NCBI RefSeq assembly: GCF_000687795.1
Contig: NZ_JHXT01000007.1
Coordinates: forward strand, 1 to 60,928
Source of the DNA: Mycoplasma testudinis ATCC 43263
Lineage (GTDB): Bacteria > Bacillota_I > Bacilli_A > Mycoplasmatales > Mycoplasmoidaceae
Length of the DNA stretch: 60,928 nt
Direction of reading: 5' to 3'
Part shown: positions 20,083 through 29,307 of the stretch, one piece after another
How positions within the stretch are numbered: position 1 is the stretch's first letter
Layout of the letters: every line of letters begins with the position of its first letter
Program-made: the position numbers and the translations under genes
The notes under the pieces: generated by a model
Told to the model about the DNA's origin: nothing
Database searches by the model: none
What the model saw: only the letters and a program-made list of their open reading frames with translations

Positions 20083-20568
20083 ATGAAAGCAGTCATTCAA
20101 AATAAAATCGACCGCATTAATGAAGTTGGCGCCGTTATTAGTCAAGCAAAATCTTTTGTTGTATTCCAATACAGCACAATGACCGCACACGAAGCTAGTG
20201 CAATTCGTCGCGAATTACACCAAGCAGGAAATAAAATGTTTATTTTAAAAAATAATATTTTACGCCGTGCTATTGCTCAAGCAAACATCACTGTTCCAGA
20301 TAATTTATTAGTTGGACAAGTGGCGATTGCATTTGGGATTAATGATGCATTCCAACCCATTAAAGCTGTTTTCAAGATAACTAAAGACCGAGATCACATC
20401 AAATTCAAATTTGGTTATCTAGAACAAAAGGTGATTGATGTTAATGAGTTAAATCAAATTGCATCTTTACCTTCTCGTGAAGAACTATACAGCATGTTCT
20501 TATCTGTGTTACAAGCTCCTTTACGCAAATTGATGTACGCAATGAAATCAGTTGGCGAAAAGAAATAA
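20083..20568 (+). CDS. rplJ: 50S ribosomal protein L10
   Basis: The 161-residue protein has the L10 features: N-terminal KNKIDRINEVGAVISQAKSF, the TAHEASAIRRELHQAGNKMFILKNN-type RNA-binding core, and the C-terminal helix that carries L7/L12 dimers. GAGGAG lies upstream of ATG 20083. It forms the ribosome stalk base and probably controls its own operon through the upstream leader. rplL follows 30 bases later. Confidence 0.95.
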   Translation: MKAVIQNKIDRINEVGAVISQAKSFVVFQYSTMTAHEASAIRRELHQAGNKMFILKNNILRRAIAQANITVPDNLLVGQVAIAFGINDAFQPIKAVFKITKDRDHIKFKFGYLEQKVIDVNELNQIASLPSREELYSMFLSVLQAPLRKLMYAMKSVGEKK

Positions 20569-20598
20569 ACTAAACCATATATTTAAAAGGATATAACA

Positions 20599-20961
20599 AT
20601 GGCAAAATTAACAAAAGAACAATTTATTGAAAGCCTAAAAGAAATGACATTAGTTGAAATCAACGATGTTATTAAGGCAATCGAAACTGAATTCGGTGTA
20701 TCTGCTGCTGCTCCAGTTGCTGCGGCTGCTGGACCTGTAGCTGCTGCAAGCAGTGAAGTTAGCGTAATTATGACTAATGCTGGAGATAAGAAAATTGAAG
20801 TTATCAAACTTTATAAAGAAATCTCTGGATTAGGTTTAATGGAAGCTAAAGCTGGTGTTGAAAAAGCACCTTTAACTGTAAAAGCAAACATTAAGCCTGA
20901 AGAAGCTGCAGAATTAAAGAAACGCTTTGAAGCTGCAGGCGCAACTGTTGAAGTTAAATAG
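20599..20961 (+). CDS. rplL: 50S ribosomal protein L7/L12
   Basis: This 120-residue acidic protein shows an N-terminal dimerisation helix, an Ala-rich hinge ([16 protein letters not shown]) and the C-terminal domain with [20 protein letters not shown]. It forms the ribosome stalk that recruits translation GTPases. It is the second gene of the rplJ-rplL operon. The Ala-rich hinge gives a local rise in G+C. Confidence 0.97.
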   Translation: MAKLTKEQFIESLKEMTLVEINDVIKAIETEFGVSAAAPVAAAAGPVAAASSEVSVIMTNAGDKKIEVIKLYKEISGLGLMEAKAGVEKAPLTVKANIKPEEAAELKKRFEAAGATVEVK

Positions 20962-21029
20962 GATTTATCCAATCAATTTTAATAATCCTAGGTAGTTAAA
21001 ACTACTTGGTGATTCACTAAGGAGTTATT

Positions 21030-21203
21030 ATGGCAGTACAACAACGTCGCTCGAGTAAACACCGCCGCGATAAACGCCGTTCGCATGACGCTTTAAGTGG
21101 TCCAACAGTTAACACCTGCAAAAACTGTGGTGCTTTAAAAAAAGCACACCGAGTTTGTTCATGTGGCTATTACGCTGACAAGCGCATTACTAAAGGGCAC
21201 TAA
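21030..21203 (+). CDS. rpmF: 50S ribosomal protein L32
   Basis: The 57-residue protein begins [20 protein letters not shown] and has a zinc-ribbon-like CKNC...CSCG pattern, typical of L32. AGGAG precedes the ATG. It is probably cotranscribed with rplL, and the small membrane protein gene starts six bases after its stop. Confidence 0.95.
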   Translation: MAVQQRRSSKHRRDKRRSHDALSGPTVNTCKNCGALKKAHRVCSCGYYADKRITKGH

Positions 21204-21209
21204 CCGTTT

Positions 21210-21473
21210 ATGAACGACAACAAAACACTTGAAGAAAATAAGATCGTTTTAGATTCCAAAGAATCTGGTTTTACAAAACACGAAAGTTCTCTTGAAGCAT
21301 TACGTCTAAAAAAAGATATCAAACTCAATTTGTTATCTAATTCTAGTCGATATCAAAAAAGAAAAATTCATGAAAATACAAACTGATTTCACGTGATCTT
21401 AGTGATTACATTGACCTTTATTGGTTTATTTATTGGAATAATTCTTTGCAGTTTAATTCTGTTATTTGCCTAA
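21210..21473 (+). CDS. small single-pass membrane protein, 87 residues
   Basis: ATG 21210 starts six bases after rpmF. The first 60 residues are charged and soluble, and one membrane helix ends the protein (VILVITLTFIGLFIGIILCS). There is no signal peptide, so it is probably tail-anchored with a cytoplasmic head. One UGA is read as Trp. No function is known. A strong terminator 30 bases downstream marks the end of the ribosomal transcript. Confidence 0.65.
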
Positions 21474-21502
21474 AAAGTTTTGTTGTAATTTATTTGATAA
21501 AG

Positions 21503-21538
21503 AAGCAAACCATCTTTGGTTTGCTTTTTTTATTTTTC
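21503..21538 (+). terminator. Rho-independent terminator of the rplJ-rpmF transcript
   Basis: AGCAAACC and GGTTTGCT form an 8-bp stem followed by seven T residues. Confidence 0.9.
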
Positions 21539-21595
21539 ATTAATAAAAAAGGCTTAAAATAATCGTAGTTTAAAATGTGAATTTGGAGCACAAGT

Positions 21596-21853
21596 ATGGA
21601 CTTACTTAAAATGGCATTTCGGTATTTAATGAAAAAAGCTGCAGCGAAAGCTAAAGAAAAACAAAAACTTGAAAGATTATAAAAAGCCCAAGAAATGAAA
21701 CAACAGACGAAATTAAAACGCGAAACCAAAACGGGGATATTACAAAACAAAACAAAATCAGAAAATAGTCAACTTCTGAATGATCAATCCCAAAAAACCA
21801 CCAAAACTAAAGTTCGTGATAATACACCGTTTTCTCCCTTTGATGAAGATTAA
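21596..21853 (+). pseudogene. small basic protein gene with an in-frame TAA
   Basis: ATG 21596, preceded by GGAG, opens a frame of 28 codons ending in TAA at 21680-21682. The same frame then stays open for another 56 codons to TAA 21851-21853. The downstream part keeps the same Lys/Gln-rich composition and ends in FSPFDED. This looks like one 85-codon gene interrupted by a nonsense change. Alternatively it is two unrelated short frames. No family is recognised. Confidence 0.45.
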
Positions 21854-21872
21854 CGTCTTTTGAAGAAAATAT

Positions 21873-22679
21873 TTATTTCTTAATATAGAGATTGATTAAC
21901 CGATTGCATTCAATTGGATTATCAGCAAAAATCAGATGCCCGGCAAAGGGTACTTCATGAAGTTTTATTTTTAATTCTTGACACAGGATTTTTACATTTG
22001 TTAATGGAATATAAAAATCATGATCGGCATTAGCGATAACAATTTTTTTAGCATTTCTGATATATAAAGGTTTAACTGTTTCATTAACAAATTTTTCATC
22101 AACAAGCATTCTTACGAATTTTTTAAAAGTTGTTTCGTTAAAGGTTTTGTTATTCATTATTCCAATTGTGATTGCATCAAGTTTTTCTAAAAAATCTTTT
22201 TTTCGATTGATTGTTAAATCAAGTATTGACAATTTAGCTATTAGTTCATTTTCGGGAATTAAATAATTTTGCAAAATTTCATTACGTTCTTTGGGGTTTG
22301 GAACGTAATTGTATGGAGAAAACAACAATCCCTTAGCAATTAAATTGGCATCTAGTGCATATAATGCTGTTAAAGCTCCAAGTGATGTGCTTGTTACTAA
22401 ATCGATTTTAATATTTAAAGTTTGGATAAAGTCGATAATAAATTCTTGGTAATCTGCTGGTAAAAATTCTTGCTTATTTTTATTTGTTGATTGGGTTTTA
22501 CCCCGCCCGGGTAAATCCACTGCAATTAAGTCATATTCTTTATTTATTTCTTTTAATTCAATGAACCGTGTATGATCTCCACCAAAGCCATGAATGAAAA
22601 GTACTTTAGGTTTATTTGTGTCTTGAAACGAGTAATAAGCATCGTAATTTTTTAATTTGATTGTTTTGTGTTCAGTCAT
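21873..22679 (-). CDS. alpha/beta hydrolase
   Basis: The 268-residue product has an alpha/beta-hydrolase layout: oxyanion HGFGGD near residue 30, nucleophile elbow STSLGAL (Ser in place of the usual first Gly), an Asp in NADHDFYIP and a late His in AGHLIF. I chose ATG 22679 because GAGGTT lies eight bases upstream; a TTG at 22694 would place the start before that site. It is cytoplasmic, probably an esterase or lipase-like enzyme; the substrate is unknown. Confidence 0.85.
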   Translation of the reverse strand: MTEHKTIKLKNYDAYYSFQDTNKPKVLFIHGFGGDHTRFIELKEINKEYDLIAVDLPGRGKTQSTNKNKQEFLPADYQEFIIDFIQTLNIKIDLVTSTSLGALTALYALDANLIAKGLLFSPYNYVPNPKERNEILQNYLIPENELIAKLSILDLTINRKKDFLEKLDAITIGIMNNKTFNETTFKKFVRMLVDEKFVNETVKPLYIRNAKKIVIANADHDFYIPLTNVKILCQELKIKLHEVPFAGHLIFADNPIECNRLINLYIKK

Positions 22680-22854
22680 GATTTTTAACCTCAATTGTTA
22701 TTGATTTTAATACTAGTTTTATGTTTTCTAGCCCCTTTTCACATTATTAGAAATTTTGTTTTTAAAAAGTTACGAGATTTATTAATTTGTTGTTGATTAT
22801 TTGTTAGAATATGGGAATGCTTAAATTAGAATGAAAGTTTAATTGGTTAATTCG

Positions 22855-23457
22855 ATGATTAAAATGAAAAAACGTATGTTAATTGGGAGTTTATCTTTTC
22901 TTGGACTTAGTGGAGTTATTGCAACCACAGCTATATCTTGCGCTAATCCTGAACAGTCAAACCAAAAGCCTGGTAGTCAACAACCATCCACTCAAAATCC
23001 TAACGATGGGATTCAACCAATTGATCAACAAGAAAATACAGTTGTATCTTGGCATGCAAAAGTTAAGGATTTGCAAGTAAGTGCAAGCGCTAATGTTAAA
23101 GTTAAAAAAGCAAATGAAGCTTATAGTGAACAAGATAAGATAGTTTTTCCTAAGGGTCAAGATTCTAACGACTTGAAAGGAACATCGGCTCTGAATTTTA
23201 AATTATTTAGTTCTTTAGCTAATAATAATCTTCCGCCATTACCTGCTAATGTCTATTTAGATTTGGCTTTTGTTCCAATGGATGAAACTGGCGAAATTAG
23301 TGTTATTCTTGGATTAGCAAAATCATATGATTCATCCAAAAAAATTAAAGTAGTTATTGATCAAAATGGAAAAGAAATTATCACAAAAAATCAAGACGAA
23401 ATTAGAGAATATCAGCAAAAGTTACCTACTTTAAAAATCGTAGGGTTTACGAAATAA
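22855..23457 (+). CDS. lipoprotein, about 200 residues
   Basis: The N-terminus is a clear lipoprotein signal peptide (MKKRML, hydrophobic core, lipobox TAISC, Cys at about residue 29). A Gln/Asn/Pro-rich linker and a 140-residue globular part follow. Starts at 22843 (TTG), 22855 and 22864 (both ATG) share the frame; 22855 is a compromise because no strong ribosome site is seen. It should be anchored outside the cell membrane. No domain is recognised. Confidence 0.7.
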   Translation: MIKMKKRMLIGSLSFLGLSGVIATTAISCANPEQSNQKPGSQQPSTQNPNDGIQPIDQQENTVVSWHAKVKDLQVSASANVKVKKANEAYSEQDKIVFPKGQDSNDLKGTSALNFKLFSSLANNNLPPLPANVYLDLAFVPMDETGEISVILGLAKSYDSSKKIKVVIDQNGKEIITKNQDEIREYQQKLPTLKIVGFTK

Positions 23458-24179
23458 TCTAACAATTTGTTTGTTGCTGTTTTAATTGTTCTTATACTCA
23501 TGCTTATGTGGTCAATTAATTTCTAACATAATAATTATTTTTATCAGGCTGATAAGTTTTCTAAGGCAATTGTTGTTCACGTTAGACCTGTGAAAAACAT
23601 TTCTGTCAATTAATTCTTACTAACGCTAAAACAAAAAACTTTCCATAAATTTGCTGATTTACTTTTTTTAGTTCTAGATTAATATTATTTGAAGCTCAGT
23701 AATAATATTTTTACCTACTAAGATAAAACTCTATAGTGACATCTTTTACATTCTTAGATAAACATAGTATCGTTTGTTCTTTCGCTTGTTAGGTTTCTGG
23801 CTTTTCGTGTACTATCTCCTGGCTTTTCGTGTACTAATTATACTTACCATATGATAAAAACCAATTGTAACCCTTGTAATTGCTAGTAATTAGAATTTAT
23901 AATAGGATTTTTGTGGAGCGTGTTTAGAGCCCAACTCTTTAAATAGTTAAACATGATAATTTGAGCAGCTAAACTGAAAAATCTAAATTTGCAAGACTTT
24001 GGTGTGCAAATATAATAGCTAAAGTTAATACGCAAACTTTGAAATGAAACCAGAAAGATTTAAATTCTTTTAAACTTTTTTTCTAAAACAGAGTTTTTAA
24101 GAAATAAATTTATTCTTTACACCTATTTCTTTTATGAAGTCTCAAAAGTGGGCTTTTTTAGCTCGATAAATTATATTTG
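23458..24179. other. 720-base stretch without a supported gene
   Basis: No frame of convincing length or composition is visible with UGA read as Trp. It contains a 17-base direct repeat, TGGCTTTTCGTGTACTA, at 23798-23814 and 23820-23836. It ends at the promoter of the Bax-inhibitor-like gene. Confidence 0.5.
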
Positions 24180-24180
24180 T

Positions 24181-24208
24181 TATAATGAATGAATCCATTT
24201 TTCGGAGG
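24181..24208 (+). promoter_or_regulatory. promoter -10 and ribosome-binding site that decide a TTG start
   Basis: A perfect TATAAT lies at 24181-24186 and overlaps an in-frame ATG at 24185, so that ATG cannot be inside the message. GGAGG at 24204-24208 sits six bases before TTG 24215, which is therefore the likely start. Confidence 0.75.
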
Positions 24209-24214
24209 TTTCAC

Positions 24215-25114
24215 TTGAATTCAAATAACCCTTACAATCAACCATACGGATATAATTCGCATGGTCCAAGAAGCTATGACCCAACTTCGAGTAATTATGG
24301 TTCAAATAATTATTCAGGTGGTTATGGCCAAACTGGCAAGTACACATTTAATCAAGCACAAACTAAATTAATGACTAGATCTTTTCTAGTCACAGGTATT
24401 TGCTTTGCATTAATTTTTATCATTGCTTATGGCTTATATGAGCTTTTGTTTAATTATGCTGCAGTTAATGAAGGTGTTGCTCGTTTTGCTAATGGTTTAT
24501 TAGCAATTGGTCCGATTCTAATTTTAGTTTCTAGCATTATGGCTTGATTCATGCGCCCTAGATTAACTAAATTTGGTTTTGGATTTATGATTTTTGCAAC
24601 TGGGTTTTATGTTTTAGCACAAGCAATTGGATTTGGTCTTTTATTCTTTGCAATTAGATTATCTGAATTTGTTAGTGATCAATATCATTTAGCTGATATT
24701 ATGGTTTTATTTGCAATTGGTGGGCTGATGTTCATTGCAATGGCTTTAGTTGGCCGGGTTTTATCTAAACGCGCATCAGCACATTTAGGGCGTTTTTTAT
24801 TCTTTGCAGTTATTGCGTGAATTATTGGAACCTTAGTTTTCAGCTTGGGTTTTGCTTTTGGGGTTAATGGTGGCAATGGTGCTAGCAGCATTGTCATGAT
24901 TATTAGTTCCGTAGTTTCTGGAGTAATTTATTTACTGTATATTGCCTATATTGTTAGTCAAATGCGCCGTCAAGCGGAATTTATGGATTTATATGGGAAC
25001 GAAAACAAGCAATTAATGCGCAGTTTATCTTTAAGCTACGGCTTTTATTTATTGTTTAGCTTAATAGGTTTAATTTGAAACATCATTCGTTTATACATGT
25101 ATTTTAAACGTTAA
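24215..25114 (+). CDS. Bax inhibitor-1/YccA-like membrane protein
   Basis: From TTG 24215 the protein has 299 residues, with UGA read as Trp. A 55-residue Asn/Ser/Tyr/Gly-rich N-terminal tail precedes about seven membrane helices. The ending IAYIVSQMRRQAEFMDLYGN is followed by a last helix, and the overall shape fits the BI-1/YccA (TMBIM) family of membrane channels. These proteins are thought to leak Ca2+ or modulate proteases; the role in mollicutes is unknown. The long hydrophilic tail is unusual for the family and is likely cytoplasmic. Confidence 0.8.
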
Positions 25115-25137
25115 TCAATTTAATTTATATTTTGTTA

Positions 25138-25169
25138 AAGTTCAATCTACCAAGATTGAACTTTTTTAT
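25138..25169 (+). terminator. Rho-independent terminator
   Basis: AAGTTCAATC/GATTGAACTT forms a 10-bp stem followed by a T run. Confidence 0.9.
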
Positions 25170-25229
25170 TTATGTTAGGTAATATCAAAAAAATCAAACC
25201 TATCTGGTTTGACTTTAAACTAATTTTAA

Positions 25230-25318
25230 TGGCGGAGACTGAGGGATTTGAACCCTCGCGTGGTTTCCCACCTAACGCTTTTCGAGAGCGCCCCCTTGAG
25301 CCTCTTGGGTAAATCTCC
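25230..25318 (-). tRNA. tRNA-Ser (anticodon CGA)
   Basis: On the minus strand the acceptor GGAGATT, anticodon loop CTCGAAA, long variable arm, GGTTCAAATCC T-arm and encoded CCA give a class II tRNA-Ser reading UCG. Confidence 0.93.
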
Positions 25319-25357
25319 ATGAAAAATTATTAGTTTTTAATAATTTTGAAATGTTAA

Positions 25358-25448
25358 TGGCGGAGGCTGAGGGATTTGAACCCTCGCGCATCGTTAGACA
25401 CCTACAAGCTTTCCAAGCCTGCCCCTTCAGCCTCTTGGGTAAGCCTCC
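25358..25448 (-). tRNA. tRNA-Ser (anticodon GGA)
   Basis: On the minus strand the acceptor GGAGGCT, anticodon loop TTGGAAA, long variable arm and encoded CCA give a tRNA-Ser reading UCC/UCU. It shares the D-arm and T-arm with the neighbouring tRNA-Ser(CGA), suggesting a tandem duplication. Confidence 0.93.
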
Positions 25449-25701
25449 ATAACCAAAAGCAATTATAAATTAATAATTCCTGTAGGTTTTCTATTTTAGT
25501 GTTTTTGATCAATGATTTGATTAATAAAGATTAAGATCTTTACCACGATTTGCCTCTTTTATATAATTATTATATAGACGACAATGGTGTTTAATTTAGG
25601 AATGTATTTTTTTCCATTTCATAAATATTTTGTGTATACTTATTATTATATTCTATTTAAAAGTAGCAATATTATTAATAAATACTCACAGGGAGAAACG
25701 T

Positions 25702-26328
25702 ATGAAATTTTTCGGTCGTTTGTTTATTGCCCTCATTACATTAGTTGTTTTTGCTGTCTTAGTTTGAGTTTTCTTGGCTGCTTTCTGATTTAATAATCTT
25801 TATGATCCGATTGCGATGGCAAATAATTACTTTAGTGCTCAAGCATTAAGTTTTGCCAGAGGAAATGGTAGCCCAGACTGAAGTCCAGCCGCTCCCCAAT
25901 TTATTGGTGATAGCAGTATTTTTGGAAGCATTCCCCAAATGTATGCTTTTATAAGTGCTGGCATTAGTTCTGGACCACTATGAGTTAGTCCAATTGTGTT
26001 AGGTTATATCTTACCTTTTGCAATGGGAATGACATTTGCAGGATTAATTTTATTCATCGTGTGAATGTTTTACCACTTTGCATATGGTAAAAGACACCGT
26101 AAGGCTAAAAAGGGTCGTTATGATGAATATGACTCTCGGGTTAATACGCACCGCCAAGAAGGTCGAAATTATGATTATCCGCCACGTGATTACGATCGCC
26201 GGGGGGATAGCCGCAGAGTTCGTAATACCCGTCAATATGAAGATGATGGATATCGTCCAACCCGACGGTTTGAAGAAGACGAACCTTACGGATATCGTCC
26301 GTCACGAGAATATCCAGACCGCTACTAA
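25702..26328 (+). CDS. two-helix membrane protein with an Arg/Tyr/Asp-rich tail
   Basis: GGGAG precedes ATG 25702. The 208-residue protein has one membrane helix at residues 5-30, an extracytoplasmic loop of about 75 residues, and a second helix around LPFAMGMTFAGLILFIVWMF. A 85-residue hydrophilic tail rich in Arg, Tyr, Asp and Pro then shows repeated YRPxR and RDYDRR-like units. Both ends are probably cytoplasmic. The low-complexity tail could bind RNA or membrane, but that is speculation. A terminator follows. Confidence 0.7.
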
Positions 26329-26353
26329 TTGTCTTAGTGCATTAATATAAGAT

Positions 26354-26382
26354 AAGGATTTGCTGATGCAAATCCTTTTTTT
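26354..26382 (+). terminator. Rho-independent terminator
   Basis: AAGGATTTGC/GCAAATCCTT forms a 10-bp stem with a four-base loop and a T run. Confidence 0.9.
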
Positions 26383-26446
26383 GATGTTATTTTAATTGAT
26401 AGTGAATTACTTGCAATCTAAGTAAAGAAAAATCACTCGTTTCATT

Positions 26447-26512
26447 ATGCTCTATACCTCTTAAAGTAGACAAGTTAAATAAAACTTGAATACCTAAGTA
26501 GGTATAGAGCAT
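26447..26512. repeat. 13-bp inverted repeat with an inner hairpin
   Basis: ATGCTCTATACCT (26447-26459) recurs inverted as AGGTATAGAGCAT (26500-26512). Inside, CAAGTT and AACTTG form a second stem. No T tract follows, so it is not a standard terminator. It lies in a 480-base non-coding stretch (26383-26865) upstream of a promoter with a poly-A spacer. It may be a recombination site, a mobile-element remnant or a regulatory cruciform. Confidence 0.55.
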
Positions 26513-26815
26513 GGTTTAATTCGCGTTTTTTTGTTTTTTTATATGCATATATTTATAGATTCGCTAGCGGAGATACCTCTATCATTCTGGAGTAAAATTC
26601 AGGTCAAACGGTCATAATCTCATTTGATTTGAGACAAGAAAAACGTTCTTAATTCTTACGTAGGTTTAAATAACCAATGGTGTTAGTAATATTTTGGTTT
26701 TCTCATAGCAAAATTGAAAAAGGTTTGGTCTTTTCTTTTAGTTTTAATAAGTTCAAAATTGTCATGTTTAGACCATATTTTTGAATATTTTATATGAATG
26801 ACAGCAGGAGGGGGC

Positions 26816-26842
26816 TTGACAAAAAAAAAAAAAAAACATAAT
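26816..26842 (+). promoter_or_regulatory. promoter with a poly-A spacer (candidate phase-variable switch)
   Basis: TTGACA (26816-26821) and CATAAT (26837-26842) are near-consensus -35 and -10 boxes. The whole 15-base spacer between them is A, part of an A16 tract at 26821-26836. Slippage in the tract would change promoter spacing and so strength. The present spacing is shorter than the usual 17, which may mean a low-expression state. AGGAG and ATG 26866 follow. Confidence 0.7.
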
Positions 26843-26865
26843 TAAAGAAAATTAAAGGAGATTTT

Positions 26866-27435
26866 ATGTCAGAACGTTTGGCAATCGAAACTTTGCTACG
26901 AAGTTATTACACAAGTAGAGGAGTGCTCGCTCTTGAAATTGAGCAAAAGATTGATTTTTTTAGATGACTAATTCGAGTAGCTTTAGAGAGAACACAAATA
27001 CTTGTGAACAGAATTAGAATGGCAGAAACAACAATAGGTCTTGTTGATCCAATTAATCATGAACCACGAATAAGAGAATTTGGTGGGGACGATTATGAAA
27101 TTGAACCAGCTATTGCAACAATAAAGGGTGCTGAAGCGTTAAAAACTCTTTTTGTTATAGATTTAATTGATAGTTTAATAAGTAATCAAAATCTTTATGA
27201 AATGGATCTTCAAACACTGGAAAGATACATAAATTTATTTTCTAGCACTAATGATTTGATGGCAGATGTTAACGATTTTGACCATCATTTAATCTGACAG
27301 CCAAATTTACATGAAAATGGGCATAATCCAATTCACACTTTTGGTCAATTTGTTAAATTGATTAATTATTCTGGTGGTAAAAGATTTACAAAGGCATTGT
27401 CTACCTTCATAAAATATCGAAGAGAAAATAATTAA
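26866..27435 (+). CDS. hypothetical soluble protein behind the poly-A promoter, 189 residues
   Basis: AGGAG precedes ATG 26866, and the frame runs to TAA 27433-27435 with two UGA-Trp codons. The protein is helical and acidic, without a signal peptide, membrane segment or known motif. It is the first gene after the A16-spaced promoter. No terminator is visible before the lipoprotein gene 77 bases downstream, so both genes may be switched together. No function can be assigned. Confidence 0.65.
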
Positions 27436-27512
27436 AAAATATATTTAATTAACTCAAAAATTTAATGGCGTGTTTTAGGAATAAATAACAATCAATATAG
27501 GAAAACTAGAAA

Positions 27513-29261
27513 ATGAAATATCAAAATAAAAAAAGAATAATAATTGGGTTATCGTTAGGATTAGCTTTGCCAATTACAGCTACCGCAGCTGCTTGTGGCA
27601 ATAGCCAAAACTTTGATCAACTTGGAACAAATAACCCTGGTAATCCTCAAGGTCAAGTAGACTTATCAAGTCAAGATAAAGCACAAATAGCGAACTATTA
27701 CAATAATGTGCCAAAATCTAATTTTGTCGCTTTAGATAGCGACAAACTGCCAAGTCAAGTTCAAGCTCAATTTCAAACCACAGCCTCACCTAATGATATC
27801 AACTCTAAATTCAATAATATGTTAGGAACTTCAAGTTCAACTATTCCGCCATTATTTGTTACATCAAAACAATATTTATTTAATTTTAGTGTAGTTAGTG
27901 GTTCTGTTGACGACCGTGTGGGTCGGTTAACCGTCAAAATGGTATTAAGCGAAAATCGTAATGGAACAAATGTTTATTTTAAAGCGAACGGCGATGCCAC
28001 AACAAATATCACTGAAGCTGGCATTCAATTTAATGTTGAAAGGTTTGCAAGTTACGATAAAATAAAATCTACAACACAAGATTTTTTTTCACAGTTAAGA
28101 ACAAATGCAAATGCTACCGCTTCGAACGAATTTTCTCAAAAGATTCCATCTTTAGTAACCCCCGCCGATCTTTCTAATATCGATAATTTCAATAAAGTTT
28201 TATCGGTAAATAATAAAATTAATATCCCTTCTATTATGAGTAGTTTAAATTTCACGATTACCGAATCAAATGCCAACGACACACAAGGTACAGCAAACTT
28301 TAGGATTACAGCCAAAAGTCAAAATATCCCCGATTTAAATGCATCCGCAAGTATTTCGGTATCAAATTTTAGTACTCAACAAAACCAAATCACAAAAGCA
28401 TTACAATCAATTCCAAATACTATCACATTAACAACAGAAGATAAGGATTATATCCCCGAAAATTTTGCATATTTGCAAAATAAAGATCCTTCGTCATTAA
28501 CAAAATTTATTAGCGACACTTATGCTTCAACATTACCAAATAGTTCGAATCAAACTAAGTTTACATACAAAGTTTCTGTCGATCTCTCAAAATATAATAA
28601 TGACGATGGAACCATTACAGCAACAATTGGTGTTTCCTCAAATAACAATGCTTTGAATGGTTCAAATTCTAAATCAATAACTATTAATAATTTGGTTACA
28701 CCTCAACAATTAATAGAAGCATCTAAAAATTATTCTGATGAAATTCATAATTATTTAGAAAAAAATGGTCCAAACGGGTCGAATGCTTTGTATGCAAATT
28801 CAGAAACTGTTTTCGACAAATATTATGATGCTATTTTAAAAAATGGCAATACTTTGGATTACAAAACTTTGGATGGTAGGAGTCATTTGGTTTTAAAAAA
28901 CCAAACAATTTCAACAGATTATTATAATTTTATTTCTAAATTAATAAACTATCTGCCAAAAATCAAAAGCAACAATAACATTATAAATAAAAATTTCAAT
29001 ATTTTTATCAACCCTTTTCAAACCTTCGTATTCAATATCCAAAATGATACAAACCCAATTGGTCTGTTTGTATCGTTGTACAATAAAATCCCTTCTCAAA
29101 AAACCAATTCGATTTTTGAAACATTAAATGCTGATGGTAAATTAATAAACTTAAATGTTAATGATCAAAAAGACCCTAATAAAGATAACAATTTTGGAAT
29201 AACCTTATATCTAGACTACAATTTGTCTAACAAAGATTTTTCGAAAACAAACAACAACTAA
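27513..29261 (+). CDS. large surface lipoprotein with repeated beta-rich modules
   Basis: This 582-residue lipoprotein has lipobox TAAAC with Cys28. After a short linker, modules of about 100-130 residues recur. Each contains a pattern like LNFTITESNANDTQGTANF or YKVSVDLSKYNNDDGTITA (a hydrophobic strand, Asp/Asn turn, G-T/S-hydrophobic strand). This resembles the mollicute Lipoprotein_17 (PF04200-type) modules; the assignment is by eye. Related modules occur in the proteins at 47156 and 50511. The mature protein is probably fully surface exposed. It lies downstream of the A16 promoter, and a strong terminator follows. Confidence 0.75.
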   Translation: MKYQNKKRIIIGLSLGLALPITATAAACGNSQNFDQLGTNNPGNPQGQVDLSSQDKAQIANYYNNVPKSNFVALDSDKLPSQVQAQFQTTASPNDINSKFNNMLGTSSSTIPPLFVTSKQYLFNFSVVSGSVDDRVGRLTVKMVLSENRNGTNVYFKANGDATTNITEAGIQFNVERFASYDKIKSTTQDFFSQLRTNANATASNEFSQKIPSLVTPADLSNIDNFNKVLSVNNKINIPSIMSSLNFTITESNANDTQGTANFRITAKSQNIPDLNASASISVSNFSTQQNQITKALQSIPNTITLTTEDKDYIPENFAYLQNKDPSSLTKFISDTYASTLPNSSNQTKFTYKVSVDLSKYNNDDGTITATIGVSSNNNALNGSNSKSITINNLVTPQQLIEASKNYSDEIHNYLEKNGPNGSNALYANSETVFDKYYDAILKNGNTLDYKTLDGRSHLVLKNQTISTDYYNFISKLINYLPKIKSNNNIINKNFNIFINPFQTFVFNIQNDTNPIGLFVSLYNKIPSQKTNSIFETLNADGKLINLNVNDQKDPNKDNNFGITLYLDYNLSNKDFSKTNNN

Positions 29262-29280
29262 ATTTATACCATGTATATTA

Positions 29281-29307
29281 AAAAAGAGACTTCGGTCTCT
29301 TTTTTTA
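29281..29307 (+). terminator. Rho-independent terminator (possibly bidirectional)
   Basis: AAAAAGAGAC and GTCTCTTTTT form a 10-bp stem around the tetraloop TTCG, with T on the right and A on the left. It can serve both the lipoprotein gene and the minus-strand fragment that ends at 29308. Confidence 0.9.

Noticed and set aside
20583-20807. Minus-strand Ala-rich protein opposite rplL
   Set aside because: It mirrors the Ala-rich hinge codons of rplL.
24185-24214. ATG 24185 as start of the Bax-inhibitor-like gene
   Set aside because: It overlaps a perfect TATAAT -10 box; TTG 24215 has a well-placed GGAGG.
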